From NCBI RefSeq assembly GCF_000568255.1, contig NZ_KK037166.1:2724976-2788975 (forward strand): 64,000 nucleotides of DNA. Direction: 5' to 3'. The position numbers and the translations under genes were made by a program. Below the pieces are notes generated by a model, which saw only the letters and a list, made by a program, of their open reading frames with translations, was not told the origin of the DNA and did no database searches. This DNA is from Kutzneria sp. 744. Lineage in GTDB: Bacteria > Actinomycetota > Actinomycetes > Mycobacteriales > Pseudonocardiaceae. This document shows, in pieces, positions 55,775 through 64,000 of the stretch; position 1 is the first letter of the stretch, and each line of letters starts with the position of its first letter.

Positions 55775-56690
55775 CGCGGAGCAGGACACGCCGACTGCTC
55801 GACGCCGTCGCTGGTGTCGCCAGCGACCCGAGCCTTCCCGATGTGCTGCACCGGATCTCGAGCTCCGCCAGGGAGCTCGTCGGCGACGCCATGCCGGCGC
55901 CGCTGAACCTGTGTGACTTCGTCGAACGCCCGCAGTCGTTCGGTGTCCCGCCGGGCCGGCCGCCCATGTCGGTGCTGCTCGGCGACGAGCATGCGCCGAC
56001 CGCACTCGCACTGGTGGCACGCCAGGCTCGTGCGGTGGCGCGGGCAGTTGTCGCCGCGATCGTCTGTCCGCGTGGTGAACGTCCGACCTCGTGGTGGGCG
56101 GTGTCGACGGTGACCACGGCGGAATCCCTCTGGGCACAACGATTCCACGCTCCGCGACCGCTGTGCGACAGGTGACGGCGACCGACACGCCCCCGCTCAT
56201 CGACGACCTGGGCGGGAATTCAGCCCGCTGGTTGGGTGCGCGCGCCGAACAAACCGGCGAGTGGGCTCGGCAATGCCGGTGCCGATGGCCATCGGCAGGT
56301 ACCGGTTCGGCGTGCTCATGCCGGCCCGGCATCGAGACGCACAGCCGTTCACCCGGGCCGACATGCACAGGACAGCAGTGTCGTCGAAAACGCCGCGCTG
56401 GCCATCGAGTTCGCCCGCGCCCGCGAGGACCATCAGCGACTGGCCGAGCCTGCGCGGCGATCTGCCGCGTGTGCCGTCTGGGTCGAAGTGGACGTGGACA
56501 GCGCCGGCAGCCGGCTGCGCCTGCTCGTCAGGGATGACGGCCGCGGCGTCCCGGCCGGCCTGTCGCGTCACAGTGGACTGGCCAGTTTGGTCGAACGGGC
56601 GACGCGGTGGGGCGACGCCTTCGATGCCCGGTCCGAGCCTGACTCGGGCCGAAGCGCCCGGCTTGTGTCGAGAGGCCAATCACCTTGCCG
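55775..56690 (+). pseudogene. Decayed DevS-like GAF histidine kinase
   Basis: Fragments in order: a GAF start (LLDAVAGVASDPSLPDVLHR), a jump into SFGVPPGRPPMSVLLGDEH, a later GAF end (ENAALAIEFARAREDHQRLA) and an ATPase end (LLVRDDGRGVPAGLSRHSGL). The GAF interior and the whole phospho-acceptor helix are missing, and frames change. Together with the response-regulator relic at 56785 this is the ruin of a DevS/DevR-type two-component pair. Confidence 0.75.
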
Positions 56691-56784
56691 GAAAAGAAAA
56701 GTGAAACCGCGCGCCGCCGGCTCCGCAGGCGTACAGTCGAACCCAGCGACGCCGCGTCGGCTGCGGCCGGACGGAGGTCAGCCG

Positions 56785-57352
56785 ATGGTCATCTCCGTGT
56801 TCCTGTTCGCCGACCACGAGGTGGTTCGACGCGGTATCTTGCCGTTGCTCGACACCGAGCCGGACATCCTCGTCGTCGGCGAGGCGGCGACCGCGGCCCA
56901 GGCGCTGGCGCGGATCCCCAAGCCGCGTCCAGATGTGGCGATCCTCGACGTGCGGTTGCCCGACGGACACGGTGTGAGCGTCTGTCGGAGATCCGGTCGT
57001 CTATCGAGCCGCCACCGACCTGTCTGATGGCCGGCGCGGCGGGCCATCTGCTCAAGCAGGTGACGGGCACCGAGCTGACCGGCACTGTGCGCGCGGTCGC
57101 CGGCGGCGAGTCGCTGCTGGCCCCGGGAGTCGCGGCCACCGTGCTCGCCCGGCTGCGACGTCGTGGCGGCGCGCAGGACCCGCGCTACGCGTCGCTGAGC
57201 CGCAGGAACGCCGCATCCTGGAGCTGATCGCCGGGCAGCTGCACCTGGCCGGGAAGACGGTGAAGAACGACGTCTCGTCGGTCCCGCACAAGCTGGGCTT
57301 CGCCCACCGCACCGAGGCGGCGGTCTGCGCCACCCGCCGGCGACGCGACTGA
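56785..57352 (+). pseudogene. Decayed DevR/NarL-type response regulator
   Basis: The first 69 codons are a good receiver domain (ISVFLFADHEVVRRGILPLL, DVAILDVRLPDGHGV) after ATG 56785 with GGAGG. The frame then breaks; pieces continue as AGAAGHLLKQVTGTELTGTV and finally the LuxR-type helix LSPQERRILELIAGQ and KTVKNDVSSVPHKLGFAHR before TGA 57352. The DNA-binding helix has lost a segment. At least two deletions or shifts. Confidence 0.8.
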
Positions 57353-57389
57353 CCGTCCTGATTTCTCCTACACCACAACGAGGCACACC

Positions 57390-58253
57390 ATGAACGTTGT
57401 CATCATCGTCCTTGTCGTCGTCGTCGCGCTGATCTTGCTGGCGACCGCGCTGAAGATCATCAAACAGTACGAGCGGGGCGTGTTGTTCCGCTTCGGCCGG
57501 GTGCAGGGCACCCGCGAACCGGGCCTGCGCGTGATCATCCCGTTCGTCGACGTGCTGCGCCGGGTGGCGCTGCGGATCATCACGATGCCGATCCAGTCCC
57601 AGGGCATCATCACCCGCGACAACGTCAGCGTCGACGTCTCCGCCGTCGCCTACTTCCGGGTCGTCGACCCGGTGAAGTCCGTCGTGGCGATCGAGAACGT
57701 CGACGCGGCCATCGACCAGATCGCCCAGACCACCCTGCGCAAGGTCGTCGGCCAGCACACCCTGGACCAGACGCTGTCGGAGACCGACAAGATCAACCTC
57801 GACATCCGCAAGATCCTCGACGTCGCCACCCTGGACTGGGGCGTCGAGGTCACCCTGGTTGAGCTCAAGGACATCCAGCTGCCCGACACCATGAAGCGCG
57901 CGATGGCCCGCCAGGCCGAGGCCGAGCGGGAGAAGCGCGCCAAGATCATCAACGCCGAGGGCGAGTTGCTCGCGGCCGCCGCGCTCGGCGAGGCCAGCGA
58001 CGTCATGGTCGCCCACCCACTCGCGCTGCAACTGCGCAACCTGCAGAGCCTGGTCGAGATCGGCGTGGACAAGAACACCACCGTCGTGTTCCCCGCCCCG
58101 CTGATGAGCACCATCGGCGAGCTCGGCTCGTTCCTCGCCCGCGAGACCGCGGCCGCGAGCCAGGCCGGGCAGACGACGGCGCCCACGCCGCGCATCGCCA
58201 ACGGCGCCGGGGAGTACGACCGGGCCGTGCCCACCCCGGGTTCGGTCCAGTAA
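57390..58253 (+). CDS. SPFH/Band 7 protein (slipin/stomatin type)
   Basis: This 287-residue protein starts at ATG 57390. It has one N-terminal membrane segment (VVIIVLVVVVALILLATAL), then the Band 7 domain: YERGVLFRFGRVQGTREPGL, GIITRDNVSVDVSAVAYFRV and AIDQIAQTTLRKVVGQHTLD. The Ala/Glu segment ARQAEAEREKRAKIINAEGE follows. The family tethers proteases or channels in the membrane. It is the second SPFH protein of the window; no NfeD gene is next to it. Confidence 0.88.
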   Translation: MNVVIIVLVVVVALILLATALKIIKQYERGVLFRFGRVQGTREPGLRVIIPFVDVLRRVALRIITMPIQSQGIITRDNVSVDVSAVAYFRVVDPVKSVVAIENVDAAIDQIAQTTLRKVVGQHTLDQTLSETDKINLDIRKILDVATLDWGVEVTLVELKDIQLPDTMKRAMARQAEAEREKRAKIINAEGELLAAAALGEASDVMVAHPLALQLRNLQSLVEIGVDKNTTVVFPAPLMSTIGELGSFLARETAAASQAGQTTAPTPRIANGAGEYDRAVPTPGSVQ

Positions 58254-58371
58254 ACCCTGCCGACGACGGGATCCGTCCGGCCGACCGCGGCCGGGCGGTA
58301 CGGGCCGATGACCACCCGAATATCCGGTTCGCCAGGCACTTTCGTGCCTCGCCGAACTGTGCGACGGTGAG

Positions 58372-58425
58372 GTGTCCGACCATCCGAGACCCTGATGGCC
58401 CGTTTCCGGTGTGATCAGGAGGTGT
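58372..58425 (+). promoter_or_regulatory. Duplicated leader, copy 1
   Basis: This segment shares CCGGTGTGATCAGGAGGTG (58406-58424) exactly, and its upstream ~35 bp loosely (GTGTC, CCGA, AGACC, TGGC-CG), with 61900-61956. Both copies include a strong ribosome site followed by a very short ORF. It may be a conserved 5' leader for the downstream genes. Confidence 0.5.
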
Positions 58426-58428
58426 GGG

Positions 58429-58494
58429 ATGCGCGCGACTCGTGACATGGGCGTCCGGAGCCCCGATGCGACAACCGTCGATGAACAGAACTGA
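58429..58494 (+). CDS. Possible 21-residue leader peptide
   Basis: ATG 58429 follows AGGAGGTG with five bases spacing and opens MRATRDMGVRSPDATTVDEQ, ending at TGA 58494. It stands ~100 bp before the CBS-BON gene. The perfect ribosome site and the duplicated leader are the only support. Confidence 0.3.
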   Translation: MRATRDMGVRSPDATTVDEQN

Positions 58495-58596
58495 CCGAAC
58501 ACGGACATGGCCGCGCCGGGTCCGCACCGCGCCAGACGGTCACCCGGCCCGGGAACCAGGACGATGCCCGCGACGGCAGGGCTGTGAGGAACTGAC

Positions 58597-59229
58597 GTGA
58601 GAGCACAGGACGTGATGAGCAGCCCCGCGGTGACTCTGCACCCCGAGCGGTCGGTGCGGGAGGCGGCGAAAATACTGTCGGCCAACGGGTTCACCGGCGC
58701 GCCCGTGGTCGACGGCAACGGACGGCTGCTCGGCATGGTCACCGAGACCGACCTGGTGGGCGACCGCATCCTGCCGGACGGCCGCAGCCGCATCTGGCGG
58801 GAAGCGGAGCCCTTGGTCGATCCCCCGGCGAGCAAGCCCGCTGCCACCGTCGACCAGGTGATGACCAAGCCCGCCGTCAGTGTCACGCCGGACACCGACG
58901 TCCGCGACGTCGCCCGGACGATGCTCGCCGCCCAGGTCCGCAGCGTCCCCGTCGTGGACGCCATGGGCGTCATCGGCGTACTCACCCGGCACGACCTGCT
59001 GAAACTGGTCGCCAGGGACGACATGTCGATCGCGGCGGCCGTGCGGTCCCATCTGGCCGCCTACCGTGGCCGTGACCACTGGACCGTGTCGGTGCACGAC
59101 GGCGCCGTCACCATCGTCGACGGCCTGGATGACGCGACCGACCGTCACGTCGCCAGGGTCATCGCCGAGGCGGTCGCCGGCGTCGGCTCGGTCGAGGTCA
59201 GCGCCCGCCGGCACGAGCCGTCCCGATGA
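58597..59229 (+). CDS. CBS-CBS-BON protein
   Basis: This 210-residue protein starts at GTG 58597. CBS 1 (DVMSSPAVTLHPERSVREAA, GAPVVDGNGRLLGMVTETDL), CBS 2 (VMTKPAVSVTPDTDVRDVAR, VRSVPVVDAMGVIGVLTRHD) and a C-terminal BON domain (WTVSVHDGAVTIVDGLDDAT). CBS pairs sense adenosine nucleotides; BON binds membranes. Similar proteins (Hrp1-like) belong to hypoxia regulons in mycobacteria. Its stop overlaps the start of the GNAT gene (ATGA at 59226-59229). Confidence 0.88.
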   Translation: MRAQDVMSSPAVTLHPERSVREAAKILSANGFTGAPVVDGNGRLLGMVTETDLVGDRILPDGRSRIWREAEPLVDPPASKPAATVDQVMTKPAVSVTPDTDVRDVARTMLAAQVRSVPVVDAMGVIGVLTRHDLLKLVARDDMSIAAAVRSHLAAYRGRDHWTVSVHDGAVTIVDGLDDATDRHVARVIAEAVAGVGSVEVSARRHEPSR

Positions 59230-59714
59230 ACCCCGTCCCGATGGTCCGCCAACTGCGCACGGCGGACGGCCCCGCCGTGCGCGAACTGCACGACGACCTC
59301 TCCGAGCGCGACACCTACCTCCGATTCTTCACACTTCGGCCCGCCCGCCTGCCACAGTTCGTCGACCGACTGGTCAGCGACGTCGCGCGCCGGGCGGCCA
59401 TCGGCGCGTTCGTCGACGACCGACTCGTCGGCGTGGCCAGCTACGAGGTGGCCTCGAACTCGGTCTCGGCAGACATCGCCGTTGTCGTGGCGCACCGCGC
59501 GCAGACCCAGGGCATCGGCACGATTCTGTTGCGGGACCTGGTGTCCTTGGCGCAAGCGGCCGGGCTGCGGCGATTCACGGCAGAGGTGCTCGTCGAGAAC
59601 ACCGCGATGCTGCGGGTGCTGCGCGACTGCGGCCGGCCCAGCACCGTCACGCGAGCCGGCTCGGTGAACCATGTCGTCGTTGAACTGGACGCCGCGTGGG
59701 CCGCCGACGCGTGA
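59226..59714 (+). CDS. GNAT N-acetyltransferase
   Basis: This 162-residue protein begins at the ATG that overlaps the CBS-BON stop. It has the GNAT pattern: VRQLRTADGPAVRELHDDLS, RLVGVASYEVASNSVSADIA, the acetyl-CoA loop AHRAQTQGIGTILLRDLVSL and LVENTAMLRVLRDCG. It resembles the GNAT domains linked to Pat-type protein lysine acetyltransferases, and its coupling to a nucleotide-sensing CBS protein suggests regulated protein acetylation; substrate unknown. Confidence 0.83.
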   Translation: MNPVPMVRQLRTADGPAVRELHDDLSERDTYLRFFTLRPARLPQFVDRLVSDVARRAAIGAFVDDRLVGVASYEVASNSVSADIAVVVAHRAQTQGIGTILLRDLVSLAQAAGLRRFTAEVLVENTAMLRVLRDCGRPSTVTRAGSVNHVVVELDAAWAADA

Positions 59715-59778
59715 ACGGTCCGTGCCGGGGAGGCGCAGGCCTCCGGGATAGGCCCGGCATCGAGAACAGGATGGGGAC

Positions 59779-60453
59779 ATGACGTTCACCCAGCTACAGA
59801 ACGACAGCCAGCTCAAGACCGCGATCATGGACGAGCTCGCGTGGACCGCGAGCGTTGACGCCGACCGGATCGACGTGGCGATCACCGACGGCGCCGTGAC
59901 GCTGTCGGGTGACGTGCGTTCCTATCCCGAGCACGAGGCCGCACTGCACGCGGCGATGCGGGTACACGGCGTCGTGGCCGTGGCCGACGAGATGGTGGTG
60001 CGGCACACCTCGGACATGCCCGACGACAGCGACCTCGCCCGCGAGGCAGCGACCGTGTTCGACCATCTGACCGTGATCCTGCCGCGCGGCTCCGTACAGA
60101 CCAGCGTGCACGATCACGTGATCACCTTGTCCGGCGTGGTGACCTGGCAGTACCAGCGTGAGGCCGCCCAGCAGGCCGTGACCGCGCTGCCCGGCGTGAC
60201 CGGCGTGCACAACATGATCACTCTCAAGCCGACCGTCGAGGTCTCTGGGCCGGACGCCAAGACCCGGATCACCGCGGCCCTGGTGCGCGACGCACAGGTG
60301 AACGCGCGACGCATCCACATCGACGTCACCGGCAGCAAGATCAGATTGACCGGCTCCGTGTCCTCGCTCGCCGAACGGCGGCAGGCCGAGCACGCGGCCT
60401 GGTTCACGCCGGGAGTCACCAACGTCACCAACGAGTTGAGCGTCGCTCGCTGA
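59779..60453 (+). CDS. Triple-BON domain protein
   Basis: This 224-residue protein starts at ATG 59779. It has three BON domains (ITDGAVTLSGDVRSYPEHEA; VHDHVITLSGVVTWQYQREA; VTGSKIRLTGSVSSLAERRQ) and no signal peptide. OsmY-like proteins of this kind bind phospholipids or protect under osmotic and hypoxic stress. The third repeat ends TPGVTNVTNELSVA. Confidence 0.87.
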   Translation: MTFTQLQNDSQLKTAIMDELAWTASVDADRIDVAITDGAVTLSGDVRSYPEHEAALHAAMRVHGVVAVADEMVVRHTSDMPDDSDLAREAATVFDHLTVILPRGSVQTSVHDHVITLSGVVTWQYQREAAQQAVTALPGVTGVHNMITLKPTVEVSGPDAKTRITAALVRDAQVNARRIHIDVTGSKIRLTGSVSSLAERRQAEHAAWFTPGVTNVTNELSVAR

Positions 60454-60475
60454 CGGCAGGGCCGACCATCGCACG

Positions 60476-60622
60476 TCAGCCACCGGGACTGAGGTACGGG
60501 CGGGGATCGCTGCCGGCACGGGCGGCGCTGGCCGGCCGACGCGCGAAGCCGGGGCGGTCCCGCCGCTCCAGCTCGTCCAGACATTCCTGCCTGGCGAGGA
60601 TGATCTGCTGACGGGTGACCAG
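60476..60622 (-). pseudogene. C-terminal remnant of the 27205-type membrane protein
   Basis: The last ~48 codons (RQQIILARQECLDELERRDR then ARAGSDPRPYLSPGG) match the C-terminus of the protein at 27205-27870. The membrane part is lost. It lies ~870 bp from the second zinc-ribbon gene, so the neighbourhood mirrors 27205-28495. Confidence 0.8.
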
Positions 60623-60709
60623 GCCGGCGATCGTTGCTGGGCCGAGGGAAAATGATCGCGCCTGCCACACGGCGAATGCGGCAACCAGACACGAGGAGAT
60701 GAGCCAGCC

Positions 60710-61429
60710 ATGACAAGTCAGGTCCGCGCCGGCACGGCGCCGGAACGTGTCACCGTCGGCACCGACGGCTCGTACTGGGGCGACCGCGCGCTGTCCTGGG
60801 GAACGGAACACGCACGGCTGCGCGGCGCCCGGCTGCGGGTGCTACACCCAGCGACCGACGACCCGGTGTCGACGTTGGCGGACGCGAGTGCGACCAGCGA
60901 CCTGGTGGTGATGGGCTGCCGGGGTCACCGGCATCGGCTGCTGGGTCTCGGCGAGGCGGTGCTGCCCACGGTTGCGGCGGCGCACTGCGACGTGCTTGTC
61001 GTACGTGGCCGGGGCACAGCCCAACGCGGCGAGAACCGGTGCGTCACCGCGATGGTCAGCGGCGGCGTGGACGACGAGACCGTCGTGGCACACGCGGCCG
61101 CCATGGCGACCTCCCATCACTCGCGGATGGAGGTCGTGCACGCGGAGCCGCCCACCGCCATGGACGACTGCGTGTTCGCCGAGAAGGTGCGGATCGCGAC
61201 CCTGCGGCTGCGGACCACGGTGACCACGGTGCGGACTCTGCCCCACGAGGTGATCGCCAACAGCGACGGTTCCGACCTGATCGTGCTCGGTCGGGGTCAA
61301 TCCGCCGGTCGGCCGTCGAATCCGGGCGTCGTCACGAAGACGGCGTTGCACCACGCCCCGTGCCCGGTCCTCGTCGTGCACCCGGCCACCCGGCGAGCAC
61401 GCGTCGCCGGACCGGGCGGAATGCCGTAA
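60710..61429 (+). CDS. Tandem universal stress protein, shortened
   Basis: This 239-residue protein starts at ATG 60710 with GAG upstream. Two USP domains: the first (RVTVGTDGSYWGDRALSWGT, DLVVMGCRGHRHRLLGLGEA) is about 50 residues short between strand 2 and the nucleotide loop; the second (MVSGGVDDETVVAHAAAMAT, LIVLGRGQSAGRPSNPGVVT) is nearly complete. Usual tandem USPs have ~290 residues. The ATP-binding G-x2-G-x9-G pattern is only partly kept in both halves. Part of the dormancy-type cluster. Confidence 0.85.
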   Translation: MTSQVRAGTAPERVTVGTDGSYWGDRALSWGTEHARLRGARLRVLHPATDDPVSTLADASATSDLVVMGCRGHRHRLLGLGEAVLPTVAAAHCDVLVVRGRGTAQRGENRCVTAMVSGGVDDETVVAHAAAMATSHHSRMEVVHAEPPTAMDDCVFAEKVRIATLRLRTTVTTVRTLPHEVIANSDGSDLIVLGRGQSAGRPSNPGVVTKTALHHAPCPVLVVHPATRRARVAGPGGMP

Positions 61430-61495
61430 CGTCGACCGGGTTGGTTGATGCTGCTCCAGCCCCTGGTGGCGCCGGTGGACGTCGGAGGAGCGGTC

Positions 61496-61765
61496 ATGAT
61501 CGTCAGTCAAGTCCCGTCGCAGCGGTCACCGGTCCCGGGACCCGATGGCGTCGGCATCGACGACCTGCCGGTGCTGTTCTCCTATCCGCCACTGCACGGA
61601 TCGACGCTGCACAGCCTGCTGTTCCCGGTGGTCGTCCGTTGCGCGGCGTGCGACCGCTCGGGCCACAGCGTGCTCGTCGCGACCCACACCGCAACCGGCG
61701 AGATCCTCTGCGCCGCGTGCTACGGCGTTTCGGCCCAGGCGGCGGCCGCGGTCCTGGATGGCTGA
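61496..61765 (+). CDS. Small zinc-ribbon-like protein (paralogue)
   Basis: This 89-residue protein starts at ATG 61496 with GGAGGAG upstream. It matches 28181-28495 through LFSYPPLHGSTLHSLLFPVV and the two CxxC pairs (VVRCAACDRSG, ILCAACYGVS). The ~50 bases before both ATGs are also alike (CTGCTCCAGCCCCTGG). The C-terminal tail is shorter here. Function unknown. Confidence 0.68.
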   Translation: MIVSQVPSQRSPVPGPDGVGIDDLPVLFSYPPLHGSTLHSLLFPVVVRCAACDRSGHSVLVATHTATGEILCAACYGVSAQAAAAVLDG

Positions 61766-61899
61766 GCCGCCGCTCCTCATTCCAACGGGTCCACTGTGAT
61801 GAAGATTGAGTGGCGTTCGGCCCGGCTCGTTCCCGCTCAGGCACCACTGTGGGAGTGTTGGTGACAGACGCGGCGTGTGGCCGCGTCGCCTACGACATC

Positions 61900-61956
61900 G
61901 TGTCATCCGACCACCCCAGACCACTGGTGGCTCGCCCCGGTGTGATCAGGAGGTGC
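61900..61956 (+). promoter_or_regulatory. Duplicated leader, copy 2
   Basis: Copy of 58372-58425, with the exact 19-mer at 61937-61955. It ends in the ribosome site of the ORF at 61959. Confidence 0.5.
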
Positions 61957-61958
61957 AG

Positions 61959-62123
61959 ATGAGCGCCACGGCGTTGCCCCCGGCGGCGGCCGTACAGCGG
62001 CAACCGACCACGAATGAGGCTCCGACCTGCGGATACCTGGGTACGTTGAGATCGACGGTGCGCCGGCCGCCCACGGTCACCCTGCCGCCGGATCTCCTGG
62101 CCTTCGCCGACAGCGGCCAGTGA
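61959..62123 (+). CDS. 54-residue hypothetical protein
   Basis: ATG 61959 has AGGAGG six bases upstream. The product (MSATALPPAAAVQRQPTTNE, then STVRRPPTVTLPPDLLAFAD) has low complexity at the front and a proline-rich end. I do not recognise it. The strong ribosome site and the duplicated leader support expression. Confidence 0.45.
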   Translation: MSATALPPAAAVQRQPTTNEAPTCGYLGTLRSTVRRPPTVTLPPDLLAFADSGQ

Positions 62124-62187
62124 CGAGACGGGTCGGTGGACGCTGTGAGCGCCGGCAACCTTTCACCGCGGCCGGACTGGCGGTGTC

Positions 62188-62892
62188 GTGATCGAGAACC
62201 ATCGGCAGCGGCTGCACGCGCTGCTCGCGGTCAACGGCGACCACAGCATCGGCGCGTTGACCCGGATCTGCTCGGTGGCGGTGCTGGAACTCCAGGTCGA
62301 CGGGGCCGGCGTGACGCTGGTCAGCCGGGCCGGCACCGCGCAGGCCCAACAGCGCCTGGTGCATGCCAGCGACCCCGTCGCCGCTCGACTGGAAGACCTC
62401 CAGTTGACCGTCGGCGAAGGCCCGGGGCTGACCGCGGTCACCTCCGGCGCCCCGGTGCTGGTGCCCGACCTGGCCGCGGCCCGCGCCCGCTGGCCGGCCT
62501 TCTGCCCCGACGCCCAGCACATCGGCGCCGCCGCCCTGTTCGCGTTCCCACTGACCCTGGGGGCCATCGCCCTGGGCTCGCTGGACTGCCACCGCACCAC
62601 GCCCGGCCCCCTCAGCCCCGACCACGTCGCCTGCGGGCTGCTGCTGGCCGAGATGGCATTCGAAGCGCTGCTGGCCGAGGTCGCCGGGCGCGCTCCCGAC
62701 GACGTGGGCTGGATCTCCGACATCCACGCCGAGGTCCATCAGGCCACCGGTGTGGTCAGCTACCAGCTGGGCATCAGCGTGCAGGCGGCGCTGCTGCGGA
62801 TCCGGGCCTATGCCTACGTCCACGAACTGGCCGTCGCGGTGGTGGCCCGGCGGATCGTCGACCGCAGCCTGCTACTGGACACCGAGAACTGA
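62188..62892 (+). CDS. GAF-ANTAR regulator, type 1 (paralogue)
   Basis: This 234-residue protein starts at GTG 62188 and is highly similar to 37216-37917. GAF: GAGVTLVSRAGTAQAQQRLV, LTVGEGPGLTAVTSGAPVLV, IALGSLDCHRTTPGPLS; ANTAR: DIHAEVHQATGVVSYQLGIS, ALLRIRAYAYVHELAVAVV. It begins the second GAF-ANTAR pair. Confidence 0.87.
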   Translation: MIENHRQRLHALLAVNGDHSIGALTRICSVAVLELQVDGAGVTLVSRAGTAQAQQRLVHASDPVAARLEDLQLTVGEGPGLTAVTSGAPVLVPDLAAARARWPAFCPDAQHIGAAALFAFPLTLGAIALGSLDCHRTTPGPLSPDHVACGLLLAEMAFEALLAEVAGRAPDDVGWISDIHAEVHQATGVVSYQLGISVQAALLRIRAYAYVHELAVAVVARRIVDRSLLLDTEN

Positions 62893-62920
62893 ACAGCAAC
62901 GCGATGCGAAGGGAGCACGG

Positions 62921-63679
62921 GTGAACGACCATCACGAACAGCGGCTGGCACGGGTGTTCGTCGAACTGGCGGACACCCTGGTCGATGACTTCGACATGCT
63001 GGAGTTCCTGAGCATGCTCGTCGAGCGGTGCGTCGAGTTGCTCGATGTCGCCGCGGCCGGCGTCGTGCTGTCCGATCACCGAGGGGCGCTGCGGATGGCC
63101 GCGGCCTCCTCCGAGCAGGCCAGGTTGGTCGAGCTGTTCGCAGTGCAGACCGACGATGGGCCGTGCCTGGACTGTGTCCGCACCGGTCTGCCCGTCTACA
63201 GCGCGAATCTGGCCGCCGACGAGGCTCGCTGGCCCCGGTTCGCCCCGGCCGCCGTCGCCGCGGGGTTCGTCGCGACGCACGCGGTGCCGATGCGGTTGCG
63301 CCGCAATGTGATCGGGGCGTTGAACCTGTTCAAGGCCGAGCCGAACGGCGTGGACCCGGCCAGCGTGCAGCTCGGTCAGGCCCTTGCTGACGTGGCCACG
63401 ATCGGCATGCTGCAACAACGGGCCATCGACGACAATACGGTCCTGGTCGAACAACTCCAGACCGCGCTGAACTCCCGCGTGGTCATCGAGCAGGCCAAGG
63501 GCGTGCTGTCCGCGCACGCCGGCGTGGACATGGACCACGCCTTCACCGCGCTCCGCGGTTACGCCCGCTCGCACAACCTTCGTCTGTCCGCGTTGGCCTT
63601 CACCGTGGCCAACGGAACCGCCGACCTCACCGCGATCATGGCAGGCGGTGAGCGCCCGGCCCGGCGAGCGCAGCGGTGA
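62921..63679 (+). CDS. GAF-ANTAR regulator, type 2 (paralogue)
   Basis: This 252-residue protein starts at GTG 62921 with GGGAG upstream, as in the 37970 copy. Nearly all GAF and ANTAR motifs are the same (SEQARLVELFAVQTDDGPCL, LNSRVVIEQAKGVLSAHAGV, HAFTALRGYARSHNLRLSAL). The two pairs at 37 kb and 62 kb differ mainly in the first helix and the C-terminal tail. ANTAR targets would be mRNA leaders with paired hairpins. Confidence 0.88.
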   Translation: MNDHHEQRLARVFVELADTLVDDFDMLEFLSMLVERCVELLDVAAAGVVLSDHRGALRMAAASSEQARLVELFAVQTDDGPCLDCVRTGLPVYSANLAADEARWPRFAPAAVAAGFVATHAVPMRLRRNVIGALNLFKAEPNGVDPASVQLGQALADVATIGMLQQRAIDDNTVLVEQLQTALNSRVVIEQAKGVLSAHAGVDMDHAFTALRGYARSHNLRLSALAFTVANGTADLTAIMAGGERPARRAQR

Positions 63680-63933
63680 CCGGCGCCGCGCCCGGCGCCG
63701 ACAGTCCCGAATGGACTTGTTGGCGCCGTGTCCCTTGCGGTCGACCTGAGCTGGTGAGGACCAGTCACTCGAACAGGGCGTCCTGCCAGATCCGTCGATC
63801 AGCGGTTGTGGACGGGTCGCCGTGGGAATAATGTTGGAGTTCGGTCGAGACCCTGCCACACGGGGCTCGGTCGTCGGCATTCGCCAACTACAGGGATGTT
63901 CCTCGTGTCGGCAGCGACAAGAGGAGCACCCGC

Positions 63934-64000
63934 CATGTCCGTCGATCAGCTACTCCCCATCCCCGCCTGGGCACGGTCCGGCCTGCCCGCGATCATCGTC
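63934..64000 (+). CDS. Start of an unidentified gene (cut by the window edge)
   Basis: ATG 63934 has AGAGGAG eight bases upstream and opens MSVDQLLPIPAWARSGLPAI; the frame runs past the window. Too short to name. Confidence 0.6.

Noticed and set aside
56778-59024. 748-codon minus-strand frame
   Set aside because: It runs antisense through the SPFH and CBS-BON genes and has no family-like sequence.

Overview
The window is GC-rich DNA from a filamentous actinobacterium. The gene families (NB-ARC/TPR and NACHT STAND proteins, GAF-ANTAR regulators, DevS-type kinase, Asp23/AmaP operon, BON and CBS proteins) and frequent GTG starts suit the Pseudonocardiales, but no single gene fixes the genus. 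It has three parts: a conflict-type accessory island, a mobile-element graveyard, and a chromosomal stress/dormancy-type cluster.

Positions 1-19,160 are the island. It opens with the end of a CHAT-protease gene, then a tyrosine integrase cut by a recent IS3-type insertion (3-bp target duplication, otherwise intact). Next come a NACHT NTPase, a GT-B-like protein, a 1,319-residue STAND-like ATPase followed 35 bp later by an NB-ARC/TPR protein, a two-gene leftward unit headed by a coiled-coil/winged-helix protein with a nested-palindrome operator, and a translationally coupled pair made of a CBS-HEPN protein and a degenerate helicase-like protein. Two 149-bp imperfect direct repeats, each with the same 12-bp-stem hairpin, lie near the two ends; the right copy runs into the 3' half of a tRNA-Val(CAC). 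This looks like an integrative island bounded by att-type sequences. The CBS-HEPN/pseudo-helicase pair is my leading candidate for an undescribed system; the large STAND pair is second.

Positions 19,160-27,130 are nested and broken mobile DNA: a truncated second integrase, an IS701-type element, two related rve-type ISs (one with intact transposase, one killed by a single amber codon), the 3' end of a group II intron, IS4-type debris, solo IS ends, and one IS copy that now joins half a sigma-factor gene to half an SGNH-hydrolase gene. Embedded among them are a methyltransferase gene preceded by a 38-residue ORF and a small secreted protein whose ribosome binding site lies inside a perfect 16-bp hairpin.

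Positions 27,200-64,000 hold a stress cluster: membrane and zinc-ribbon proteins, NfeD-like plus flotillin, an Asp23/Gls24-AmaP operon, a MgtA-type P-type ATPase, GAF-ANTAR pairs (duplicated at both ends), a GAF protein, a DevS-like kinase, serine hydrolase, AI-2E permease, YihY protein, carboxylate-amine ligase, MDR oxidoreductase, a coupled GT4/toroid/GH130 operon, a second SPFH protein, CBS-BON, GNAT, triple-BON and universal stress proteins. The content resembles DosR-type dormancy regulons. A second DevS/DevR-like pair has decayed, and the surviving DevS-like kinase lacks a recognisable ATP-binding N box. Several genes (DUF6286, YihY) carry single frameshifts. Repeated leaders and a repeated 16-bp palindrome suggest shared regulation across the cluster.
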